Origin: Zonotrichia leucophrys gambelii
Lineage: Eukaryota > Chordata > Aves > Passeriformes > Passerellidae
Direction: 5' to 3'
Assembly: GCF_028769735.1 (NCBI RefSeq)
Contig: NC_088179.1
Coordinates: 7,386,001-7,450,000, forward strand
DNA length: 64,000 nucleotides
The notes below the pieces were generated by a model. It ran no database searches. It was not told where the DNA came from and saw only the letters and a list, made by a program, of their open reading frames with translations. The first letter of the stretch is position 1, and every line of letters starts with the position of its first letter. Positions 1 through 13,400 of the stretch are shown one piece after another. Made by a program: the position numbers and the translations under genes.

Positions 1-1179
1 GGCTAAAATTTCAGAAAGCAGAGTGTCTTTACAGCTACAGGACAAGGGCTGACAGCAAAGTTGAAGACATAAAAATCAGGGACTTAAAATCAGAGAATTC
101 AGCGTTACAGTTCTACTATTTTTCTTCACACAAATGTTTGGCAGCAGAGGTTTTACCTGCATTCACATTTTATGACACAGAAATATTCCATGGGGCAGCA
201 GTTCTGGAGGAAAAGGAGCCTGTCAGTAGTATGAAGTTAACCCTGGGGTATCAAATATTTGGCAGTTAAATAGCTGAGAAATTCATCTCTTAGCAACTTC
301 TTTTCTCTCTTTACTGTCAATCTCATGTCAAAGTGCTGGGAGCTTAAAGGTTTTGGTGTTGAAGTTTATTCTGCACCCTTTTCTCAACAAAGGATCTTGT
401 GAAATAGGGGAAGGGAGATATCCTGCTGTGTATGAAAACAATGCTGAATTGCTTAATGTGTGAGTCACAATAAGCTGGTGGTTTTATGGGGTCTTACTTC
501 AGGGATCAAGTTGGGAATCCTGTTGAGTATGGAATATGTCTCAGGAATGCCCCTTTTGGTCTCTCTCCTATAGCAATTGGGTGAAAGATTGTATATTTGC
601 AGCATAAGTGTATTTTCCTTTTTCTTCTCTTTCTAATTTAATTCTAGAGGAATGCAGCCATCCTGACCAGAGAATAAATTTGGATTAACTACAGTGAATG
701 TATTTCAGCTACCCCAGGTTCACAATAGCATGAGAAGAGTCTGTTCTATCCTGTCTACCCATGAGTGTGCAATACTTTTCAATGAACAGAAAATCAGTCA
801 GATGGGAAAGTGAGAATATTGGAGTTGTGAAGTAGGTGTAGCCTTTCAGGACTGTTGAGAATGGCATTTTATAGCTGTAGGTGGGCTGATGGGATACATG
901 CATTGGGAAAGCAGGATATGTTTCACTGTTATGTCAAATCCTTGGTGGCTGCATTGAAAAAAACAAACTGTGAGAGGAGAGTGAAAGAAATAAAAACTCT
1001 TTTCCAAGAATGGTACTTCTTCTGTCTGTGTCTAGCACTGTTCTTGTGGCAGATTGCCCTCAGCCTTCATGTGCCCACCACTGCCTTTGGCTCAAAAAGC
1101 TGCAGTAACAAGACGCATCTGTAGAGAAGGCTCATTATCTTCTCTGGAGCTTCATGAGGCAAAAGTGGCAGAAAGACAA
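1..1179. other. Unique non-coding stretch
   Basis: Mixed AT-rich sequence with no repeat, RNA gene or convincing coding frame that I can see. The short frames at 709-903 (minus) and 855-1124 (plus) have no recognisable domain and overlap each other. I read this as ordinary intergenic or intronic DNA. Confidence 0.6.
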
Positions 1180-1341
1180 AATCAGAGGATGGACTTGGTT
1201 GGAAGGGACTTTAAAGTCCATTGAGTTCCAACCCCCTGCCATGGGCAGAGACATCTCCAGTGATCAGGGTGCTCAGAGCCTCATCCAGCCTGGCCTTGTG
1301 TCCCCAGAGCTGGATGTGAACCTTCTCTCTACACTTGCTAC
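1180..1341 (-). mobile_element. CR1 LINE 3' end, minus strand
   Basis: The block begins with a degenerate ATCAGAGGATGG, then GGTTGGAAGGGAC, then GTTCCAACCCCCTGCCATGG, then CTCATCCAGCCTGGCCTTG. In that order this is the reverse complement of the avian CR1 3' untranslated region, whose plus-sense end reads toward CCCTTCCAACC and an ATTCTATG-type tail. CR1 is the dominant bird LINE and its copies are usually 5'-truncated, as here. The match fades near 1330-1341. The 1154-1372 open frame is a by-product of this repeat. The family call is from memory of the consensus, and the subfamily is not resolved. Confidence 0.88.
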
Positions 1342-4111
1342 TTTACTCATGACCCATCAAAATAATTGGTAATAATGATTTCTTTTGTTGCCTTCTCTTC
1401 TTTCCAGTTTAAGATGAAATGATTATTTTTTTTTTTTTTTCTCCAGTGACTAAAATTCCACAATTTTTTGCAGTTGTAGGAGGTGTCAGGTAATTCATGT
1501 CAAGAAACTATTGTACAGGTGATGAGGGCTTGACAGGATAGGCTTCCCATAGGGTATTCTCGTGTCTTCTCTGTATATGCAGTGTCTTTGAGAAGAAGGA
1601 AGAAAGGAAAACGACCCCTTTGAAACACTAAAATTTTTTGAAAGTTGATATTTCACATGAAGAATCTGAATTACTTTCAGGATTTTCTTGAGGTTTTCTG
1701 AGGTGTGTGTTTCACAGCATTTTCATTAGAAAATGAAGCTATTTTTTTCAAGTTTTCTAGGTGATTCTTTAATTTCTGACTGGAAGTTTTGGCACAGCAG
1801 TATATACATGCCACCAAAGGAAAAAAAATATTTCCCTACATATATGGTGCTTATTATTGTGCATATATTATACTCTCTATGATGTTTTAGGGGAAGTTCT
1901 GTTAGCAGTAAATATAAATCAGTGTCTGGAACCTCTGGAAAGATTCTTTAGACAGGCCATTGCCCTGGTGGGATATAATCCTGCACTCCAGAGTACTTTA
2001 CAGGAGAGTGATAAACCAGTGAATTTTATTTACAGACAATTGCTGATCACTGCTACAGTTTATCCGTTGTTCACATGAAGAAGAAAAATCAGAATGAGGA
2101 AAGATAAAAGCTAAGATAGATCATATGGAAACAGAATAAATCATGACAACTTGAATTGTCAGACTGATGTAGTCAGGAAAAGATCATGAATGTGGTTTGA
2201 GAAGTATCAGACATTGTTTTAAAAAGGAGTGTTACTTTGTTTTCTTTTGGGACAGAGAAGGATGGAAAAGTGGCTTCTTCAGAAAGGGATTCTTGAACAC
2301 TGTCCCTGTTTTTCTCCAAGTACCCTAAAATGGATAATTCCCTGGGAGAACTTGGAACAGAAGCTAAACTTACTGTTCTGAGTCTGTCTCTGGAAGAGCT
2401 TTTCCTTCTCCATTGCCCACAGAGGCAGATGGCTGGCACTTGTGTTGCTACTACAGGTAGGAGCTGTGAATGCATTTACAATGAATCTGATCCTCATCTC
2501 CTGACCAAAGGTAAAAATTCACAGAAAAACTTCAATTATGATAATGTTAATGCTAATACTAAAAAAAACATAAGGGAAGAATAAGTTCATCCTTATGTCT
2601 TTAAAGTAGTAAATTAAAGATAGTAGCCAGTTTAGAATGTTCCTCGAATGTTTGCAGACAAAACTGGGAGAAGATGTTAAGTTTATGCTTTACCTTTATA
2701 ATTCATTGTGGGAGACTTGAAGATAGTGTGGGCTTGATCTGAAATAATGAGACTGATTTTTGGTTCTTATGGTATAGCAATACTTTTAATAGGCTGGGAT
2801 GTGTGGTCAAGAGAAATTACTGCAGGCACCAGGAGCTGATAATGAGTTACCCAGTCAGACTGGAACCTGTACCCTCAGCCCATGGACAGGCACACTGTGC
2901 TGAGCAAGGAGACTTTCTGAACTGCCTGGTGGGCTTCTTACACATAATAGAAAGTAAAGAAAGGTGAAATATTACCATTTTTTAAAGTTTGGAAAACTTC
3001 TGAGATTTTAGGTAATTGAAGGCATTACTGCCATGAGGTGGATGATCTGCTTATTTCAGTCATCTTGAAAGTGATGGACAGACATAGGTTAACAAAGCAG
3101 CTGCAGCAAATGCACAGAGATTATTCCCCTCTGTGAGAGTTTCTTGTGGTCACTTTTATAATTCTGTGATTGCTGTTTCCATTCTGGAAATCCGTACAGC
3201 TGTTCATGTGCATTCATGATCTGATGTGTGAAACTATTACATCTTCTGTTTGCATGTGTACTAAGAATAATGACCAACTGCAAGTAAAGCAGCTTCATGT
3301 AATAAATTTCAAATCAAAGAGGTATCAACTTATGAAAGGACACACTCTTGCAGTGAATTTAAATGCAGAATTATGCATACAGAGGATAAAACTATCTAGA
3401 AATCTACTGTCTCATTTTGATACAAGCATGCATTAGTGACAATCCAGACAAGTCAGTGGTGTAACTCTGGAGTTGTACTGAAGAGCATCAAAACAATCCT
3501 ATCAGTTGAAACAAAAGCAACCAAGTCACTATAGCTGATACAACTGAGATCATAATTAATCTCATGCTCTTTGAAAACCATTGGGACATATAATAGTGAT
3601 GGATTAAATTGTTGTCTTAGAGCAATTTTGCTGCAAAGCTTTAATTCTGAAATGAGATCAACCATGACTTTCTTGCTAAGGAAGGAAATCAAACCCAGAG
3701 ACACTGGTCATGGTGATCCTTGTGATGTAAGCTCAAGGCATCAGTTTTGCTTTATTCTGGATTTGTAAAACCATTTTATGACTTGTACAGATGATACAGC
3801 AAGCATTAGGACTAGCTCTGCCAATTAAAAAAACTCTATTTGTTGACAGGGAGAAGGTGTTTGTCACCAAATGTTTCCATGCCTGCCCTGACAGCATGGT
3901 TTCATGGACAGTATAGAGGCTTGAGTGTTCTACGGACAGCTCAAAGGCCCTCAAGTTTAGGCATTATTTAAAATTTTTGATTACCAGGTCTGCAACTCAG
4001 TTATTCGCCTATTCTTTGATTACAAAATCCATGGATTGTATTGCAAAACAGTGAATATGCTTTCGTTCTGATTTTCTGGGATTGTACTCTTTTCACATCT
4101 GTTTGAATGTC
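1342..4111. other. Unique non-coding stretch with one T15 run
   Basis: AT-rich sequence with a run of 15 T at 1426-1440. Frames at 1857-2078, 2330-2584 and 3170-3436 are open but short and match no family I know. Several are countered by equally long frames on the other strand (2173-2475 and 2279-2497 minus). I see no other repeat or gene. Confidence 0.55.
1426..1440. repeat. Poly-T run (15)
   Basis: Uninterrupted T15. It could be the tail of a minus-strand retroposed copy, but I recognise no adjoining element or target-site duplication. A simple homopolymer expansion is the default reading. Confidence 0.8.
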
Positions 4112-4174
4112 TGCAGAAGATCACAGGGGTCATGTTTTAATGCAGAAGATCACAAATTATGGGCCATATTTTAA
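4112..4174. repeat. Imperfect tandem duplication, about 30 bp unit
   Basis: Two adjacent units both start with TGCAGAAGATCACA (the first with C for T at its first base) and end with CAT(A/G)TTTTAA-type sequence. They span 4112-4140 and 4141-4174. The second unit carries about five extra bases. The divergence suggests an old local slippage duplication. I see no further copies. Confidence 0.7.
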
Positions 4175-4959
4175 TCCTACTTGAAAACTGAAAACTCCTT
4201 AAGGTGTTAACAAGGATTTTGTGTGTTCAGTATAGAAATTTTCCCAACAGAAATAAAGGCACTAACAGTCACTCTGGGTGGTGGAAAAATTGTTGCTGTA
4301 GGGGGAAAAGCAGAGAAGAAGTGGCTCCGTCAAAACATAACCAGAGCTGAATTCATCAGAACAGTACAGGCAGTAGAACAATGCTCCAGTCAAATGGAGA
4401 TGAAGATTCTGGCTTCTTTAGGATTACTGATGCCCAACTTTGATATCAGTCTAATGTCCTTTTGAATCTTGAAAGATTCATCATGTCAAGATCCTTTCAG
4501 CAGCATTTCCTGCTTGTAGTGTACTGCATGTTTTCCTTTGGCTTTTAACTCATATGTTAGAATAATGAATGATTTGACAGAAAAATGTTGCCTCTTTTGG
4601 GGACCCTGCTGCTGAAAGTCTTTGTCTGTAGATGGGACAGTTTGCACGTGTAGATCATGTTTCTGTGATTTGCTGCTCCAGCTATCTGACAGAGTGGAAG
4701 ATTGCAGCTCTCAAGGTCATTCCAGAGTATCTTGTTTCATTTCAGATTTTTATTTTATTTAGTGGGCTTGGATGTTTGTGAAAGCAATTTTTATGTGCTG
4801 AGGATTTTTCTGAGTTTCATTACATGACAGGGGCTGAGTTCCATTTCTTCAAACACTTGCGATATTATTCTCTAAATCCTTCCCTTAGCCCTGGTGTCAA
4901 TAGGGACACAGAGGCCTCTACATCTTTTGCCATTTCATTTTATGGGGCCACGAATTTCT
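4175..4959. other. Unique non-coding stretch
   Basis: No repeat or gene recognised. The plus frame at 4223-4465 (80 codons) has no known domain, no neighbouring exon and no supporting signal, so I do not call it a gene. Confidence 0.55.
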
Positions 4960-5245
4960 GTGCCAAAACCAAGTAGGGGGACTGTAGGCACACAGTTTGT
5001 GGTGATTGGGAGTGGGGCTGGGGGAGCCTGATCCCCAATGAGCTATAGCTGTGAGCAGCACTGAGAGCAATGAGCCATGGAGTGCCCAGGGACACTGACC
5101 AACCACCAAAGGGAACAGAGGGCACACAGAGGCAGGGCAGCAACAGGAGGGGATAAAAGGTTGGGCTAAAGGGCAAGAAAGAGCAGATCTTGCAGCCTTC
5201 TGAAGCAGAATGATGTTACTCTGGATGGGTTGAAGCTTTCTGAAA
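4960..5245 (+). mobile_element. Possible solo LTR or promoter-like block
   Basis: A GC-richer block interrupts AT-rich surroundings. It is purine-rich near 5080-5160 and ends in a TATA-like GGATAAAAGG at 5151-5160. About 30 bases downstream is a stretch around AGAGCAGATCTTGCAGCC, as in an LTR U3/R junction. The layout resembles bird endogenous retrovirus LTRs, but I did not find clean TG...CA ends or a target-site duplication. It may instead be unique DNA with a chance TATA box. There is no internal retroviral gene next to it. Confidence 0.35.
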
Positions 5246-7164
5246 TTTTATAGTGATACTCTACATCATGGCCCTCTCCAAACTGGAGCTGTGCAGGTGG
5301 GAACTTCTGGGTTCCATTTTGAACACAGCAAAATCTGCAGTGAAATCCAGGCTTTGCTGCTGTCATGGGAAAGAGCCTGGTATGTGCAGCCTTCCTGTAG
5401 TACATGAGAAACATTTCTGAATCCACTGGGAGCATGATGAAAGGATATGATGGATGTGGTGTCTTTTTCTTTCAAGTTCTGTAAGGAGCACTTAGGAGGG
5501 AGGTGGTAAGTCAAAATGATTCTTTTTTTCTTTCTGCTAAGTGGAAGGAAAGTATTCAAGTCTTCTCTGTTTAAGTAAAAAATTAGAGTTGATCTTGGAT
5601 GAAGACCAGCCTGTTGACCAAAATGTTGAACTGCTGTATTTTCTGTAAAATTAGATGTAAATCTAATTCTTTTTCACTCAGAAATTTTAATCAAATGCAA
5701 GTCCTAGGTGAATATGTGGATAATTCATCAGTTGATCAAACTGGCATTTTCCAGCAGTCTTGATGAAAGAAAAATGATCCTAGTCTGTTTTGCATTTTTT
5801 CTACTTTCTTTTTTCAAGGAAAAATAATTTACCAAAGCAATTGTAATTTGTGTGCATTGTTATGCATTTTCTTTGTTATTTCATAAAGCAAACTTTGGTA
5901 AAGTGCTGTTCTTTAAAGATATGGGTGTGAGTCAACTATAAGGTTGAAAGAGGGAATGCAAAGAGCACAAAATGATGTGTGATTTGCTGCACTGAAGACT
6001 GCTGTACACAAACAACCTGTGGTTTCTAGCAGGTGGGTATCTTTGACAAAGGAAGTCTTTATGAAAGTCTGAATTACTTTCTGTAATCATTGGGTGATTA
6101 TAACTGATCCAGCTGTTCAGTCCTTACTCCTGTTAACAATGGCACACTCACAGGTTTGTGCAAGAAGCACAGTTTGGAGGCAGAATGGCAGCTCTCACTT
6201 CACTTTTACCTCATCCTTTCATGTACTAGGAGAATGTCTGCAGGAATGGACCAGATTTAAACTATTTTTTTCATTCAATTTTTTCATTTCATTATCCTCT
6301 CAGCTCCTGTCCAAAACCAGATTGAAGTATGTTCAGTTCTCTGTGTGGTAGGCAAAGCTATGGTGTTCCTTAGTTTTTGCCTCCCTGCATATGAAATCTG
6401 TTCTGGGAATTTTTCTTTACTGGACAGTAAAAATAGATAGAAATTCTGCTCATATTCATGACAGAGTGAATGAGCAGAGGATTATGAATGGACTTGTACC
6501 ATGCTGTGCAAGGAGAGAGATTGATGGTCATATTTTCTGCTGGCTCAGAGCAGTCTAAAACCCTCCAGGATGATTTGGAACTGATCTCAATTCTTGGCAA
6601 AAGCACCAAGTACTTTTAGTTTTGGGTGCAAACTTTGGGTCATCTGTAAAGATAGCAATTCCCTCTGTCCATTAAGTCTGCCAAGATACAGGTCCTGCAA
6701 TGCCCTGTTGTACAGAACTGCCCCAGCACCATCAGGGATGGAGACCTTCTGGAGGTGCAGGGACTGGAGCTGGTGGCAGCATTAGGAATGTCTCTTAAAA
6801 AAAAGACCAGACTAATACAGGTGCTGAGGCTGCCTGGAGCAGGAAATTAGGGGGATTGATTTTCAGAATGAAATGCAGTCTTAGATGATCTATTGTGGAT
6901 AAAAAGAAACCTAGCATCTTTTTCCTGTCAGTTCTGTAATTATTCTAATTGGAAAGGGAAGAGGCCATTATGAAGGATAACATAAACACCTGAGAGTGCA
7001 CTTAAACACAAGTAGCACTGAAAAAATGCCAACTCCTTCTCAAGTGTACACTTCTATGGCTAGAAGTTAGCCTTGAAATTTGCATAGCAAAAGGTTCAGC
7101 CTAAGTGGCAGCACCAGAGTGGAATACATTTAATTAAAGACAACAGCAAAGGTAAATGATACTC
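5246..7164. other. Unique non-coding stretch
   Basis: AT-rich sequence. The minus frames at 5166-5435 and 5266-5559 overlap each other in different frames and look like chance openings. No repeat or RNA gene recognised. Confidence 0.55.
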
Positions 7165-7186
7165 TTTTTTTTTTTTTTTTTTTTTT
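7165..7186. repeat. Poly-T run (22) followed by C5
   Basis: T22 at 7165-7186 runs directly into five C. It is the longest homopolymer in the window. A minus-strand poly(A) tail is possible, but the sequence to its right (7192 onward) matches no gene or SINE I recognise. Confidence 0.85.
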
Positions 7187-7408
7187 CCCCCACCTTATTT
7201 CATTCTTTGCTTTGCTTGATTGGGAGCTACTTGTTTCAGGAACAGGTGAACAGAGTGAATCTGTTTAGCTCACAAGGGCATAAAGAGAGGGACGGATCAG
7301 AGCTTTTGGATGTTTCACATTAAGAGCAGGATTTCCCCAAGCTGCCATCTGCATTGTAACTCATATCTTGGAGATCAACAAGACCTCATGATAGCACTTC
7401 AGGAGTGA

Positions 7409-7423
7409 TTTTTTTTTTTTTTT
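7409..7423. repeat. Poly-T run (15)
   Basis: Uninterrupted T15, about 220 bases after the T22 run. No associated element seen. Confidence 0.8.
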
Positions 7424-10400
7424 GCCAGAATGGCTCATGTGCACTCTAAAAATAGGGCCATGTAAGAAGTCTCAAGGAAATTCTTCTGTAATTATAAAGG
7501 ATTCCAGTTTGAATAAAATGAAGCCAGTAAAAGCTTAGTTGAATATTAAGCCTGGATTTACCATTATGTGTGGGGAATTGTTTTGCTGCCACTCCCGACT
7601 TTCTTTTCCCCACCTGAAAAATATGACATCCTTTCCATTTCTGTTTTTCTTTATATCATATCATGCCATGTGTAGAATTGTTCAAAACTTTACACTTAGA
7701 GGAGCCTGGGAGGGAGAAGATATATAACAGAATATGTATATTAATATCCACTAATAAAAGTGTCTGTTGGGCCACTTTTAGGCCAGAATTTAAAGAATAC
7801 TGATATTAAATAAAGTGATACTGTTTTTCAGTGTTAGGCCTTCAGGATCTAATAGTTTTACATAATCATTACCAAGGACTAGAACTGTGTGGAGCCTTTC
7901 AAATTCAGTCTTATAGAACTTGTCTGGGAAATTTATTATATTCTTTTTTCAAGGATATTTGGTCAATTCTGTTCTCCACAATGATCACAGCAGTACAGGC
8001 TTCTAAGCCCCGCACCATTTCCTCAAATATACAGCACAGTTGAAGTCTCACAGAAATTCAGTGTCTGTTACCTGCAATAAGCACAGTCAGTAACCTGGAG
8101 TTAAAGTACCTTTAAAGGATAGAAGTCAGCATAAATGTTTCTTAGGTCTTTAAAGGTAAAGAAAGATGCTGGTGATGGTATCCTGTGAAATAAAATGTTG
8201 GTTTTGTTCTTCAAGGGGTAGAATTTGATGGAGTCCAAAGAGCTGTTGGGGTTAAACAGGGACAGTTTGGGGTGTTGCTGTCAGCTAGGAGTCTATTGAA
8301 TACCCAAGCAAATTCAGGATTGTCGTTTCTTTTCTTGTCGGTATTAAAATGGGGAAATGAAGACTCGAACTGTACCAACAGAAAAGAGGCTTAGTTAAGG
8401 CTTCTGTCAGTTCCTGCTGAGGGGCTGCACATCACACTGCAACAGCTGTAATTAATCTGGTCTCTGCCAGGCTCAGTGTCCCTTACACGTGGCCTGAGAG
8501 GGTCTTCCAGGGGTAGGTGCACAAAAGGTTTCCTGCCAATGTCCTTCCCTCTGTTGAAAGTGCTTCAACATCTGTTCCTTTTTGTCTGGTGTTTTACAGA
8601 TAGACAAAGCAGGGCCAGTGCACCATGGGTCACACCTCGCCATAACTCTGCTTGCAGAGCTTGCTGGTAGAGACTAAATTAGTTGTGGATTATTTTTCTT
8701 CTACAGGAAAGTATTGAAGATAAAATTGTGTTAAAGGAACTGGTAAATTTGAGCAATGAAAGAAATGATTAATTTTTTACAAATCTGTAGGAAGGCTGTT
8801 GCTGACAGTATCTTCACTGCTTAGGGTTTGAGGCTGTCAGCTACAGGTGAATTTCTGATCATGTACTCTTTGAGGGTATATGAACTTCATTAATGTTTGC
8901 ACTTGTTCCAGGCTCTGTGAGTTTATGAGAGAACTTGCCAAATTCTCCTACTCTGCACACTTTGCTGTTGTGATCTTGCAGTGCTTTCTGGAGTAGCCCT
9001 GGAGGGCTAACACATCATTTGGAGATGTAAGCTCATAATGTTTTGTTTTCAAATCCATGAAGAAAAATAGGTAGAGAGCAAGCTCTGCTTGGGAGGGAAT
9101 ACCCTGATATGATTTATGATTCCATGTGGATTAATCTATCAAGTTCTGATTTATGAAATGTATTATGTTTACCAACTATATTACTTTACTGATTCAAAAG
9201 TCTTGAAATTAGTATGAAACCCAGCAATCCATCATAACATTGGATTATGTGCCAGTGATGCATAGCAGTATCTCTCAAAATGCTTGATTTATGTTCACCC
9301 TTTTTGTTAGTAAAATTCATGTTACCTAATAGCCTTCTTAGAAAATTATGTTAATAAGAGTGATGGACAGAATCCATTGCTAACTTTCTAGGCTTTTCAT
9401 TAAGGCAAAAAAGGTTTACCAAGCTTTTGAATTTTTCAGTTTGATATAGCTGTCTGCTTCAGAAATTTCCTTCTAGAAAAGCATAGATCTTTGATCACTC
9501 ATATTTTTAAAATCAATGCCTGTTTCTAACAGCAAATCTTGCAAGTGATTATTATTGCTAGAAGCTGGGAGAGCAAAGCACTTAAAATTTAAGCAGAGAT
9601 TGAAGTTTTTGGATATCAGCAATGGTGTGGGTGCCCTACTAATATAGCAGAGGTATCAAAAAAGCAATTTTGCATTAATTCATTGTGTTGTGGTCTTCAA
9701 ACAGAAAAAGATCTTTTGAGGTTGACTCAGTTAATGGCTTTGGGAAAAGGCCTTTCTTGTACCACCAGGAATTTCACCACAGAGTTATAGGTGTAACTCT
9801 TGCTGATAGTGAATGTGTCTCTTCATTGGGGATCTCGGGTACCATTACATCTTTGTCACATTTGAAGGGCTTACAAGGGGAGAGATGGCTCTGGTAAATT
9901 CTAGTCTACATTATCTGCAAGAACAGTTTGCTTAAGCAGCTGGTTGTTCTCTCTGAGGGCTTTAATCACAGTTACACAGTTCCAGCTCCACCCTGGCTGT
10001 TTTCAGAGCAGTTCATGCTTGCATCAGAGAAATGCACTCATAAACCTGAAGGAAGGCTGTGGATGTACAGACCTGGGCCAGCAGAGATAACACAGCACAG
10101 AAATGGCCTTGTTGTACAAGGCGGATGAGATTTGAGCCTGGGATGGGAGAGCAGGGCAGGAACAAATAGAAGAAAAATATCATGTTGCTGACTGGATTAG
10201 TATTGGTACAGGACTATTTGATGCAAGTATGAGGAAACTCCAGTATATCAGTTCTTCCAGAAGACCTAAAGATTTACATCTTCTCTGTGTTATAATATTT
10301 CTTGGAGTTTTTATGGCAGCACATTTTAACAACTGAAGCCAACTCCTTTGCTGGTCCCAGCTGTGAAATATTCCATTCTGCTCTGAGTGTTTGCACCCAT

Positions 10401-13400
10401 CACAGTGAGGACATGATGTCCACTCCCTTTACTCTTCTAATGTGGATGTAGATGCTGTGAAACTAAATCTGCCCCACCCTAGATCTCACTGAGGTACCAC
10501 TAGGTCCTGGTTAATTGGATGTTGTAATCTTAAATGAAGACAGCACTGTGAATCACCAATCTTAATTCTTATTTCATTACATTAATATTGGTTTATTACA
10601 TGGAGACCTGTGCCTGTGCAACTGAGATGGCAGTTCCAGTCTGGTAGATGTGTAAGGTGAGATGGTGTCTGTGCCCAATTAAATACTACCCAAAGGAAGA
10701 ATAGAAGAGAGAACATGTAGGAACCCCTCAAGAAGTGCAGGTTTTATATTGCCTCACTGTATGCCTCAGTTATTTTTTGATAAAGAATACCACATAGAAT
10801 GAAATCTGGTCTGTTCTTACTGTCAGAAAAGTTGAGAATCTCTTTCAGTATTTTTGATATAAGAAATATATCTGTATGGATGATGCAGTTGGGAAAAAAT
10901 GTAGCATACTGGGTAGGCAATTATTTTATTTATTATCATTGTGTTACACATAAACATTGTTTCAGTGCAAGTCCAGGTATATACAGATAAATCAAGAAGT
11001 AAATAACCTGATGTTGGTCCTCAATTTTCTAATGACCCTGCACAAGCAAGTGGGGATAGTTAAAGAATACCATGTACAGGGACTGTGTGAGTAGGGGTGT
11101 CTCTGTGGGGGCCTTATCACAGAGGAAAGTACAGAAATCAATTTGCCTGACCAAAGACCTGAAAAGTAAGGAAGATATTTAGGTCAATCAACAGAAGTGG
11201 CACTGGGGATTCTGTCTTTAGAGCCTTACTTTAGCAACAAAACCTAAGGCTTAGATTTCTTTTTAATAGCAAAGTAATGGGACTTATAACACTTGACTCC
11301 TCATTATCTAGAAATGGAGGGGATAAAGCAGATTAAATCACTAAGAAAGCAGAACTACCTGATTAGGTTCTATATTTTGATAATTTGTGGTCTTGAGGCT
11401 TATTGAAAAGGCCACTGAAATCAGAGAAACTCCAATGAATTTAGAGAAGGCTCTTGAGCATTACATTATTGCTGCATATTCATTTACCTGTGTACTTAAC
11501 ATTGCCATTTAGTTCTGCCTCATAAATGGCTGCTTCACATAGACATGCTATGCATTATCTACAGCCTCAAGTCTGGCACCTGAATTTGTACAGCCCTTTT
11601 GAGGCTCAGGCCCTCCATCAGTATTCTTCCAGCACAGGCTGCTGACTGCTCAAAGCAGCAATGTGTGGCAGGTTCACTCTGCAGCTGCAGGCAGCCTGCT
11701 GAAACTGCATCCACAGCTTTCTGACATGGGATTTTTTCCTCTTTCTCCTTTTGTAGATGGCTCAGTTCTTCCTTTTGAAAGGCTGAGACCTATTACAATG
11801 GGGTTCAGACTAAGCTGTTTTGAAACAGCTCCTGTTATTTCAGCAGCAGCAGGAATAAGTTAAAATGAGCAATGCCATTTTCCCCTTCCATAGCTGTACA
11901 GTCCTTCCAGTGAGGGGAAAAACCTGCCTCTCCTTATAGCAGTGGTGAAATAAGTTTGTTTCTCTGTACTTGAACGCATAATGGCATGGGAGGGGATATC
12001 TGTCTTATACAGTTGGTGCTGCTCCATTTGTACCCTCCTGACATACAGAACTCCAGAACAACTGATATGGTACAGGGTGTCTGCCCACAGCCATTAACTG
12101 TGACCAAAAGTAACCTGCTCATTGTGCCGAAAATCAGAAATAATACCAAATGGATTGTTCTGGCACAGAGGTTCTGGGAGTGTTTGGGATAATCGTGAAA
12201 CAGCTCTTGAGTGGGCTGCATTTTGGCAGATCCTCAGTGTGATGTGGGTGTCCTGTGACGGATTAAACTGACAAAATGTAGACCTGGTACTTGCAAACTT
12301 TTCTCTTGTATGAAGTAATTAAGCAAAAGGTAAAGCATGCAATTCTAGAGGCACTACTACTGGAATGCAACTGCTCTTTAAAGCTGTGTTTCAATGTACA
12401 GAACTGCATTGCCAAAGGAGCATCAAATTTACTCCTTCACTGATGTTTCTGATATCATTTACATAGCGTGGATGTCGATTTGATTCAACTGCCATTCTTT
12501 GGGGGTTTATTTTTCTAGGTATTTTGTTAATTTTACCTTCACATGTGCTGTCCTAGAATTATATTTGCAACTATGGCTTGAATAAATAAAAGGCCTTACT
12601 CATAATTCAAGTTACACAAAAGTACACTTCATGATATGCATCAGTGTCTCATTGGAAGGATTAATAATCCAGTATTTCTTCCATGCACACTTTTACATGT
12701 GTAAAATCCTGGCATATGCATCCAGTCATGGGATTCTGTTTGCACTGCAGCAGCTAATGCAAATATGGGGGCACTTGCAAAGGAAATCAGGGTTGCTGAG
12801 CCAGTTTTTAAAAATCTCTAAATAACACATGTTCTGAGGAATTTTGTCCTCCAAAAGGAACAACTTGGAGCTTCTATTTTTGTTCCTAACTTTTCTTCAG
12901 TGATGTGTTGTGTTTTGTAATTGAAAAAGAAATTTAAGGCTGTTAAGCAAATAGTAAAACAGCTTGGCTGAGTAACTGCCTGTCAGGATCCATCTCACTC
13001 TGATCTGTTCTTGAGTGTCCCCAAAGTTTCAATTTATCTGCTTTGGAGATAATTTCAGTCCCCTGTTGTGTTTGAGAACTAAGCACAGCCTTTAGGGAAA
13101 CTGGAGGGACAGTATGACATTTATTAGCCCAGCTATTTTATGCACTCACCTGTTTCCAAGGTCTGAAAGGCTGGGTTTTTATTCTCTCCTAGCTCTGAAA
13201 AATGAGGATTGTATAAATGATTGTGAAAGCTGAAATGGTAGGATGGGTCTTTTAATTTCTTTCCTTGTTATTTTTTTTTAAAGCACACTTTAAAGAAATC
13301 CATAAAGCCTAATGTGTAGTGCTTGAAACTCATCTGTTGTATGGTTACTGCATCGATTGCAGCCTTTCACCTCCCAGCTGGGCATTGAGCTGCTAAAGAA
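7424..13400. other. Unique non-coding stretch
   Basis: About 6 kb with no repeat I can name and no gene. The E-box plus TAATTA combination ACAGCTGTAATTAAT at 8442-8456 stands out as a possible bHLH and homeodomain site. Open frames (for example 8476-8670, 9685-9897, 11663-11863, and 11934-12221 minus against 11986-12192 plus) are short and unsupported. Confidence 0.5.

Noticed and set aside
1154..1372. Plus-strand 72-codon frame
   Set aside because: It is a translation through the minus-strand CR1 tail, not a gene.
1857..2078. Frame preceded by a TTTTAG acceptor-like site at 1885-1890
   Set aside because: The acceptor-like signal is a common AT-rich word, the frame ends without a donor, and the product is unknown to me.
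7165..7186. T22 as the poly(A) tail of a minus-strand processed pseudogene
   Set aside because: No gene-like sequence, SINE or target-site duplication is visible beside it.
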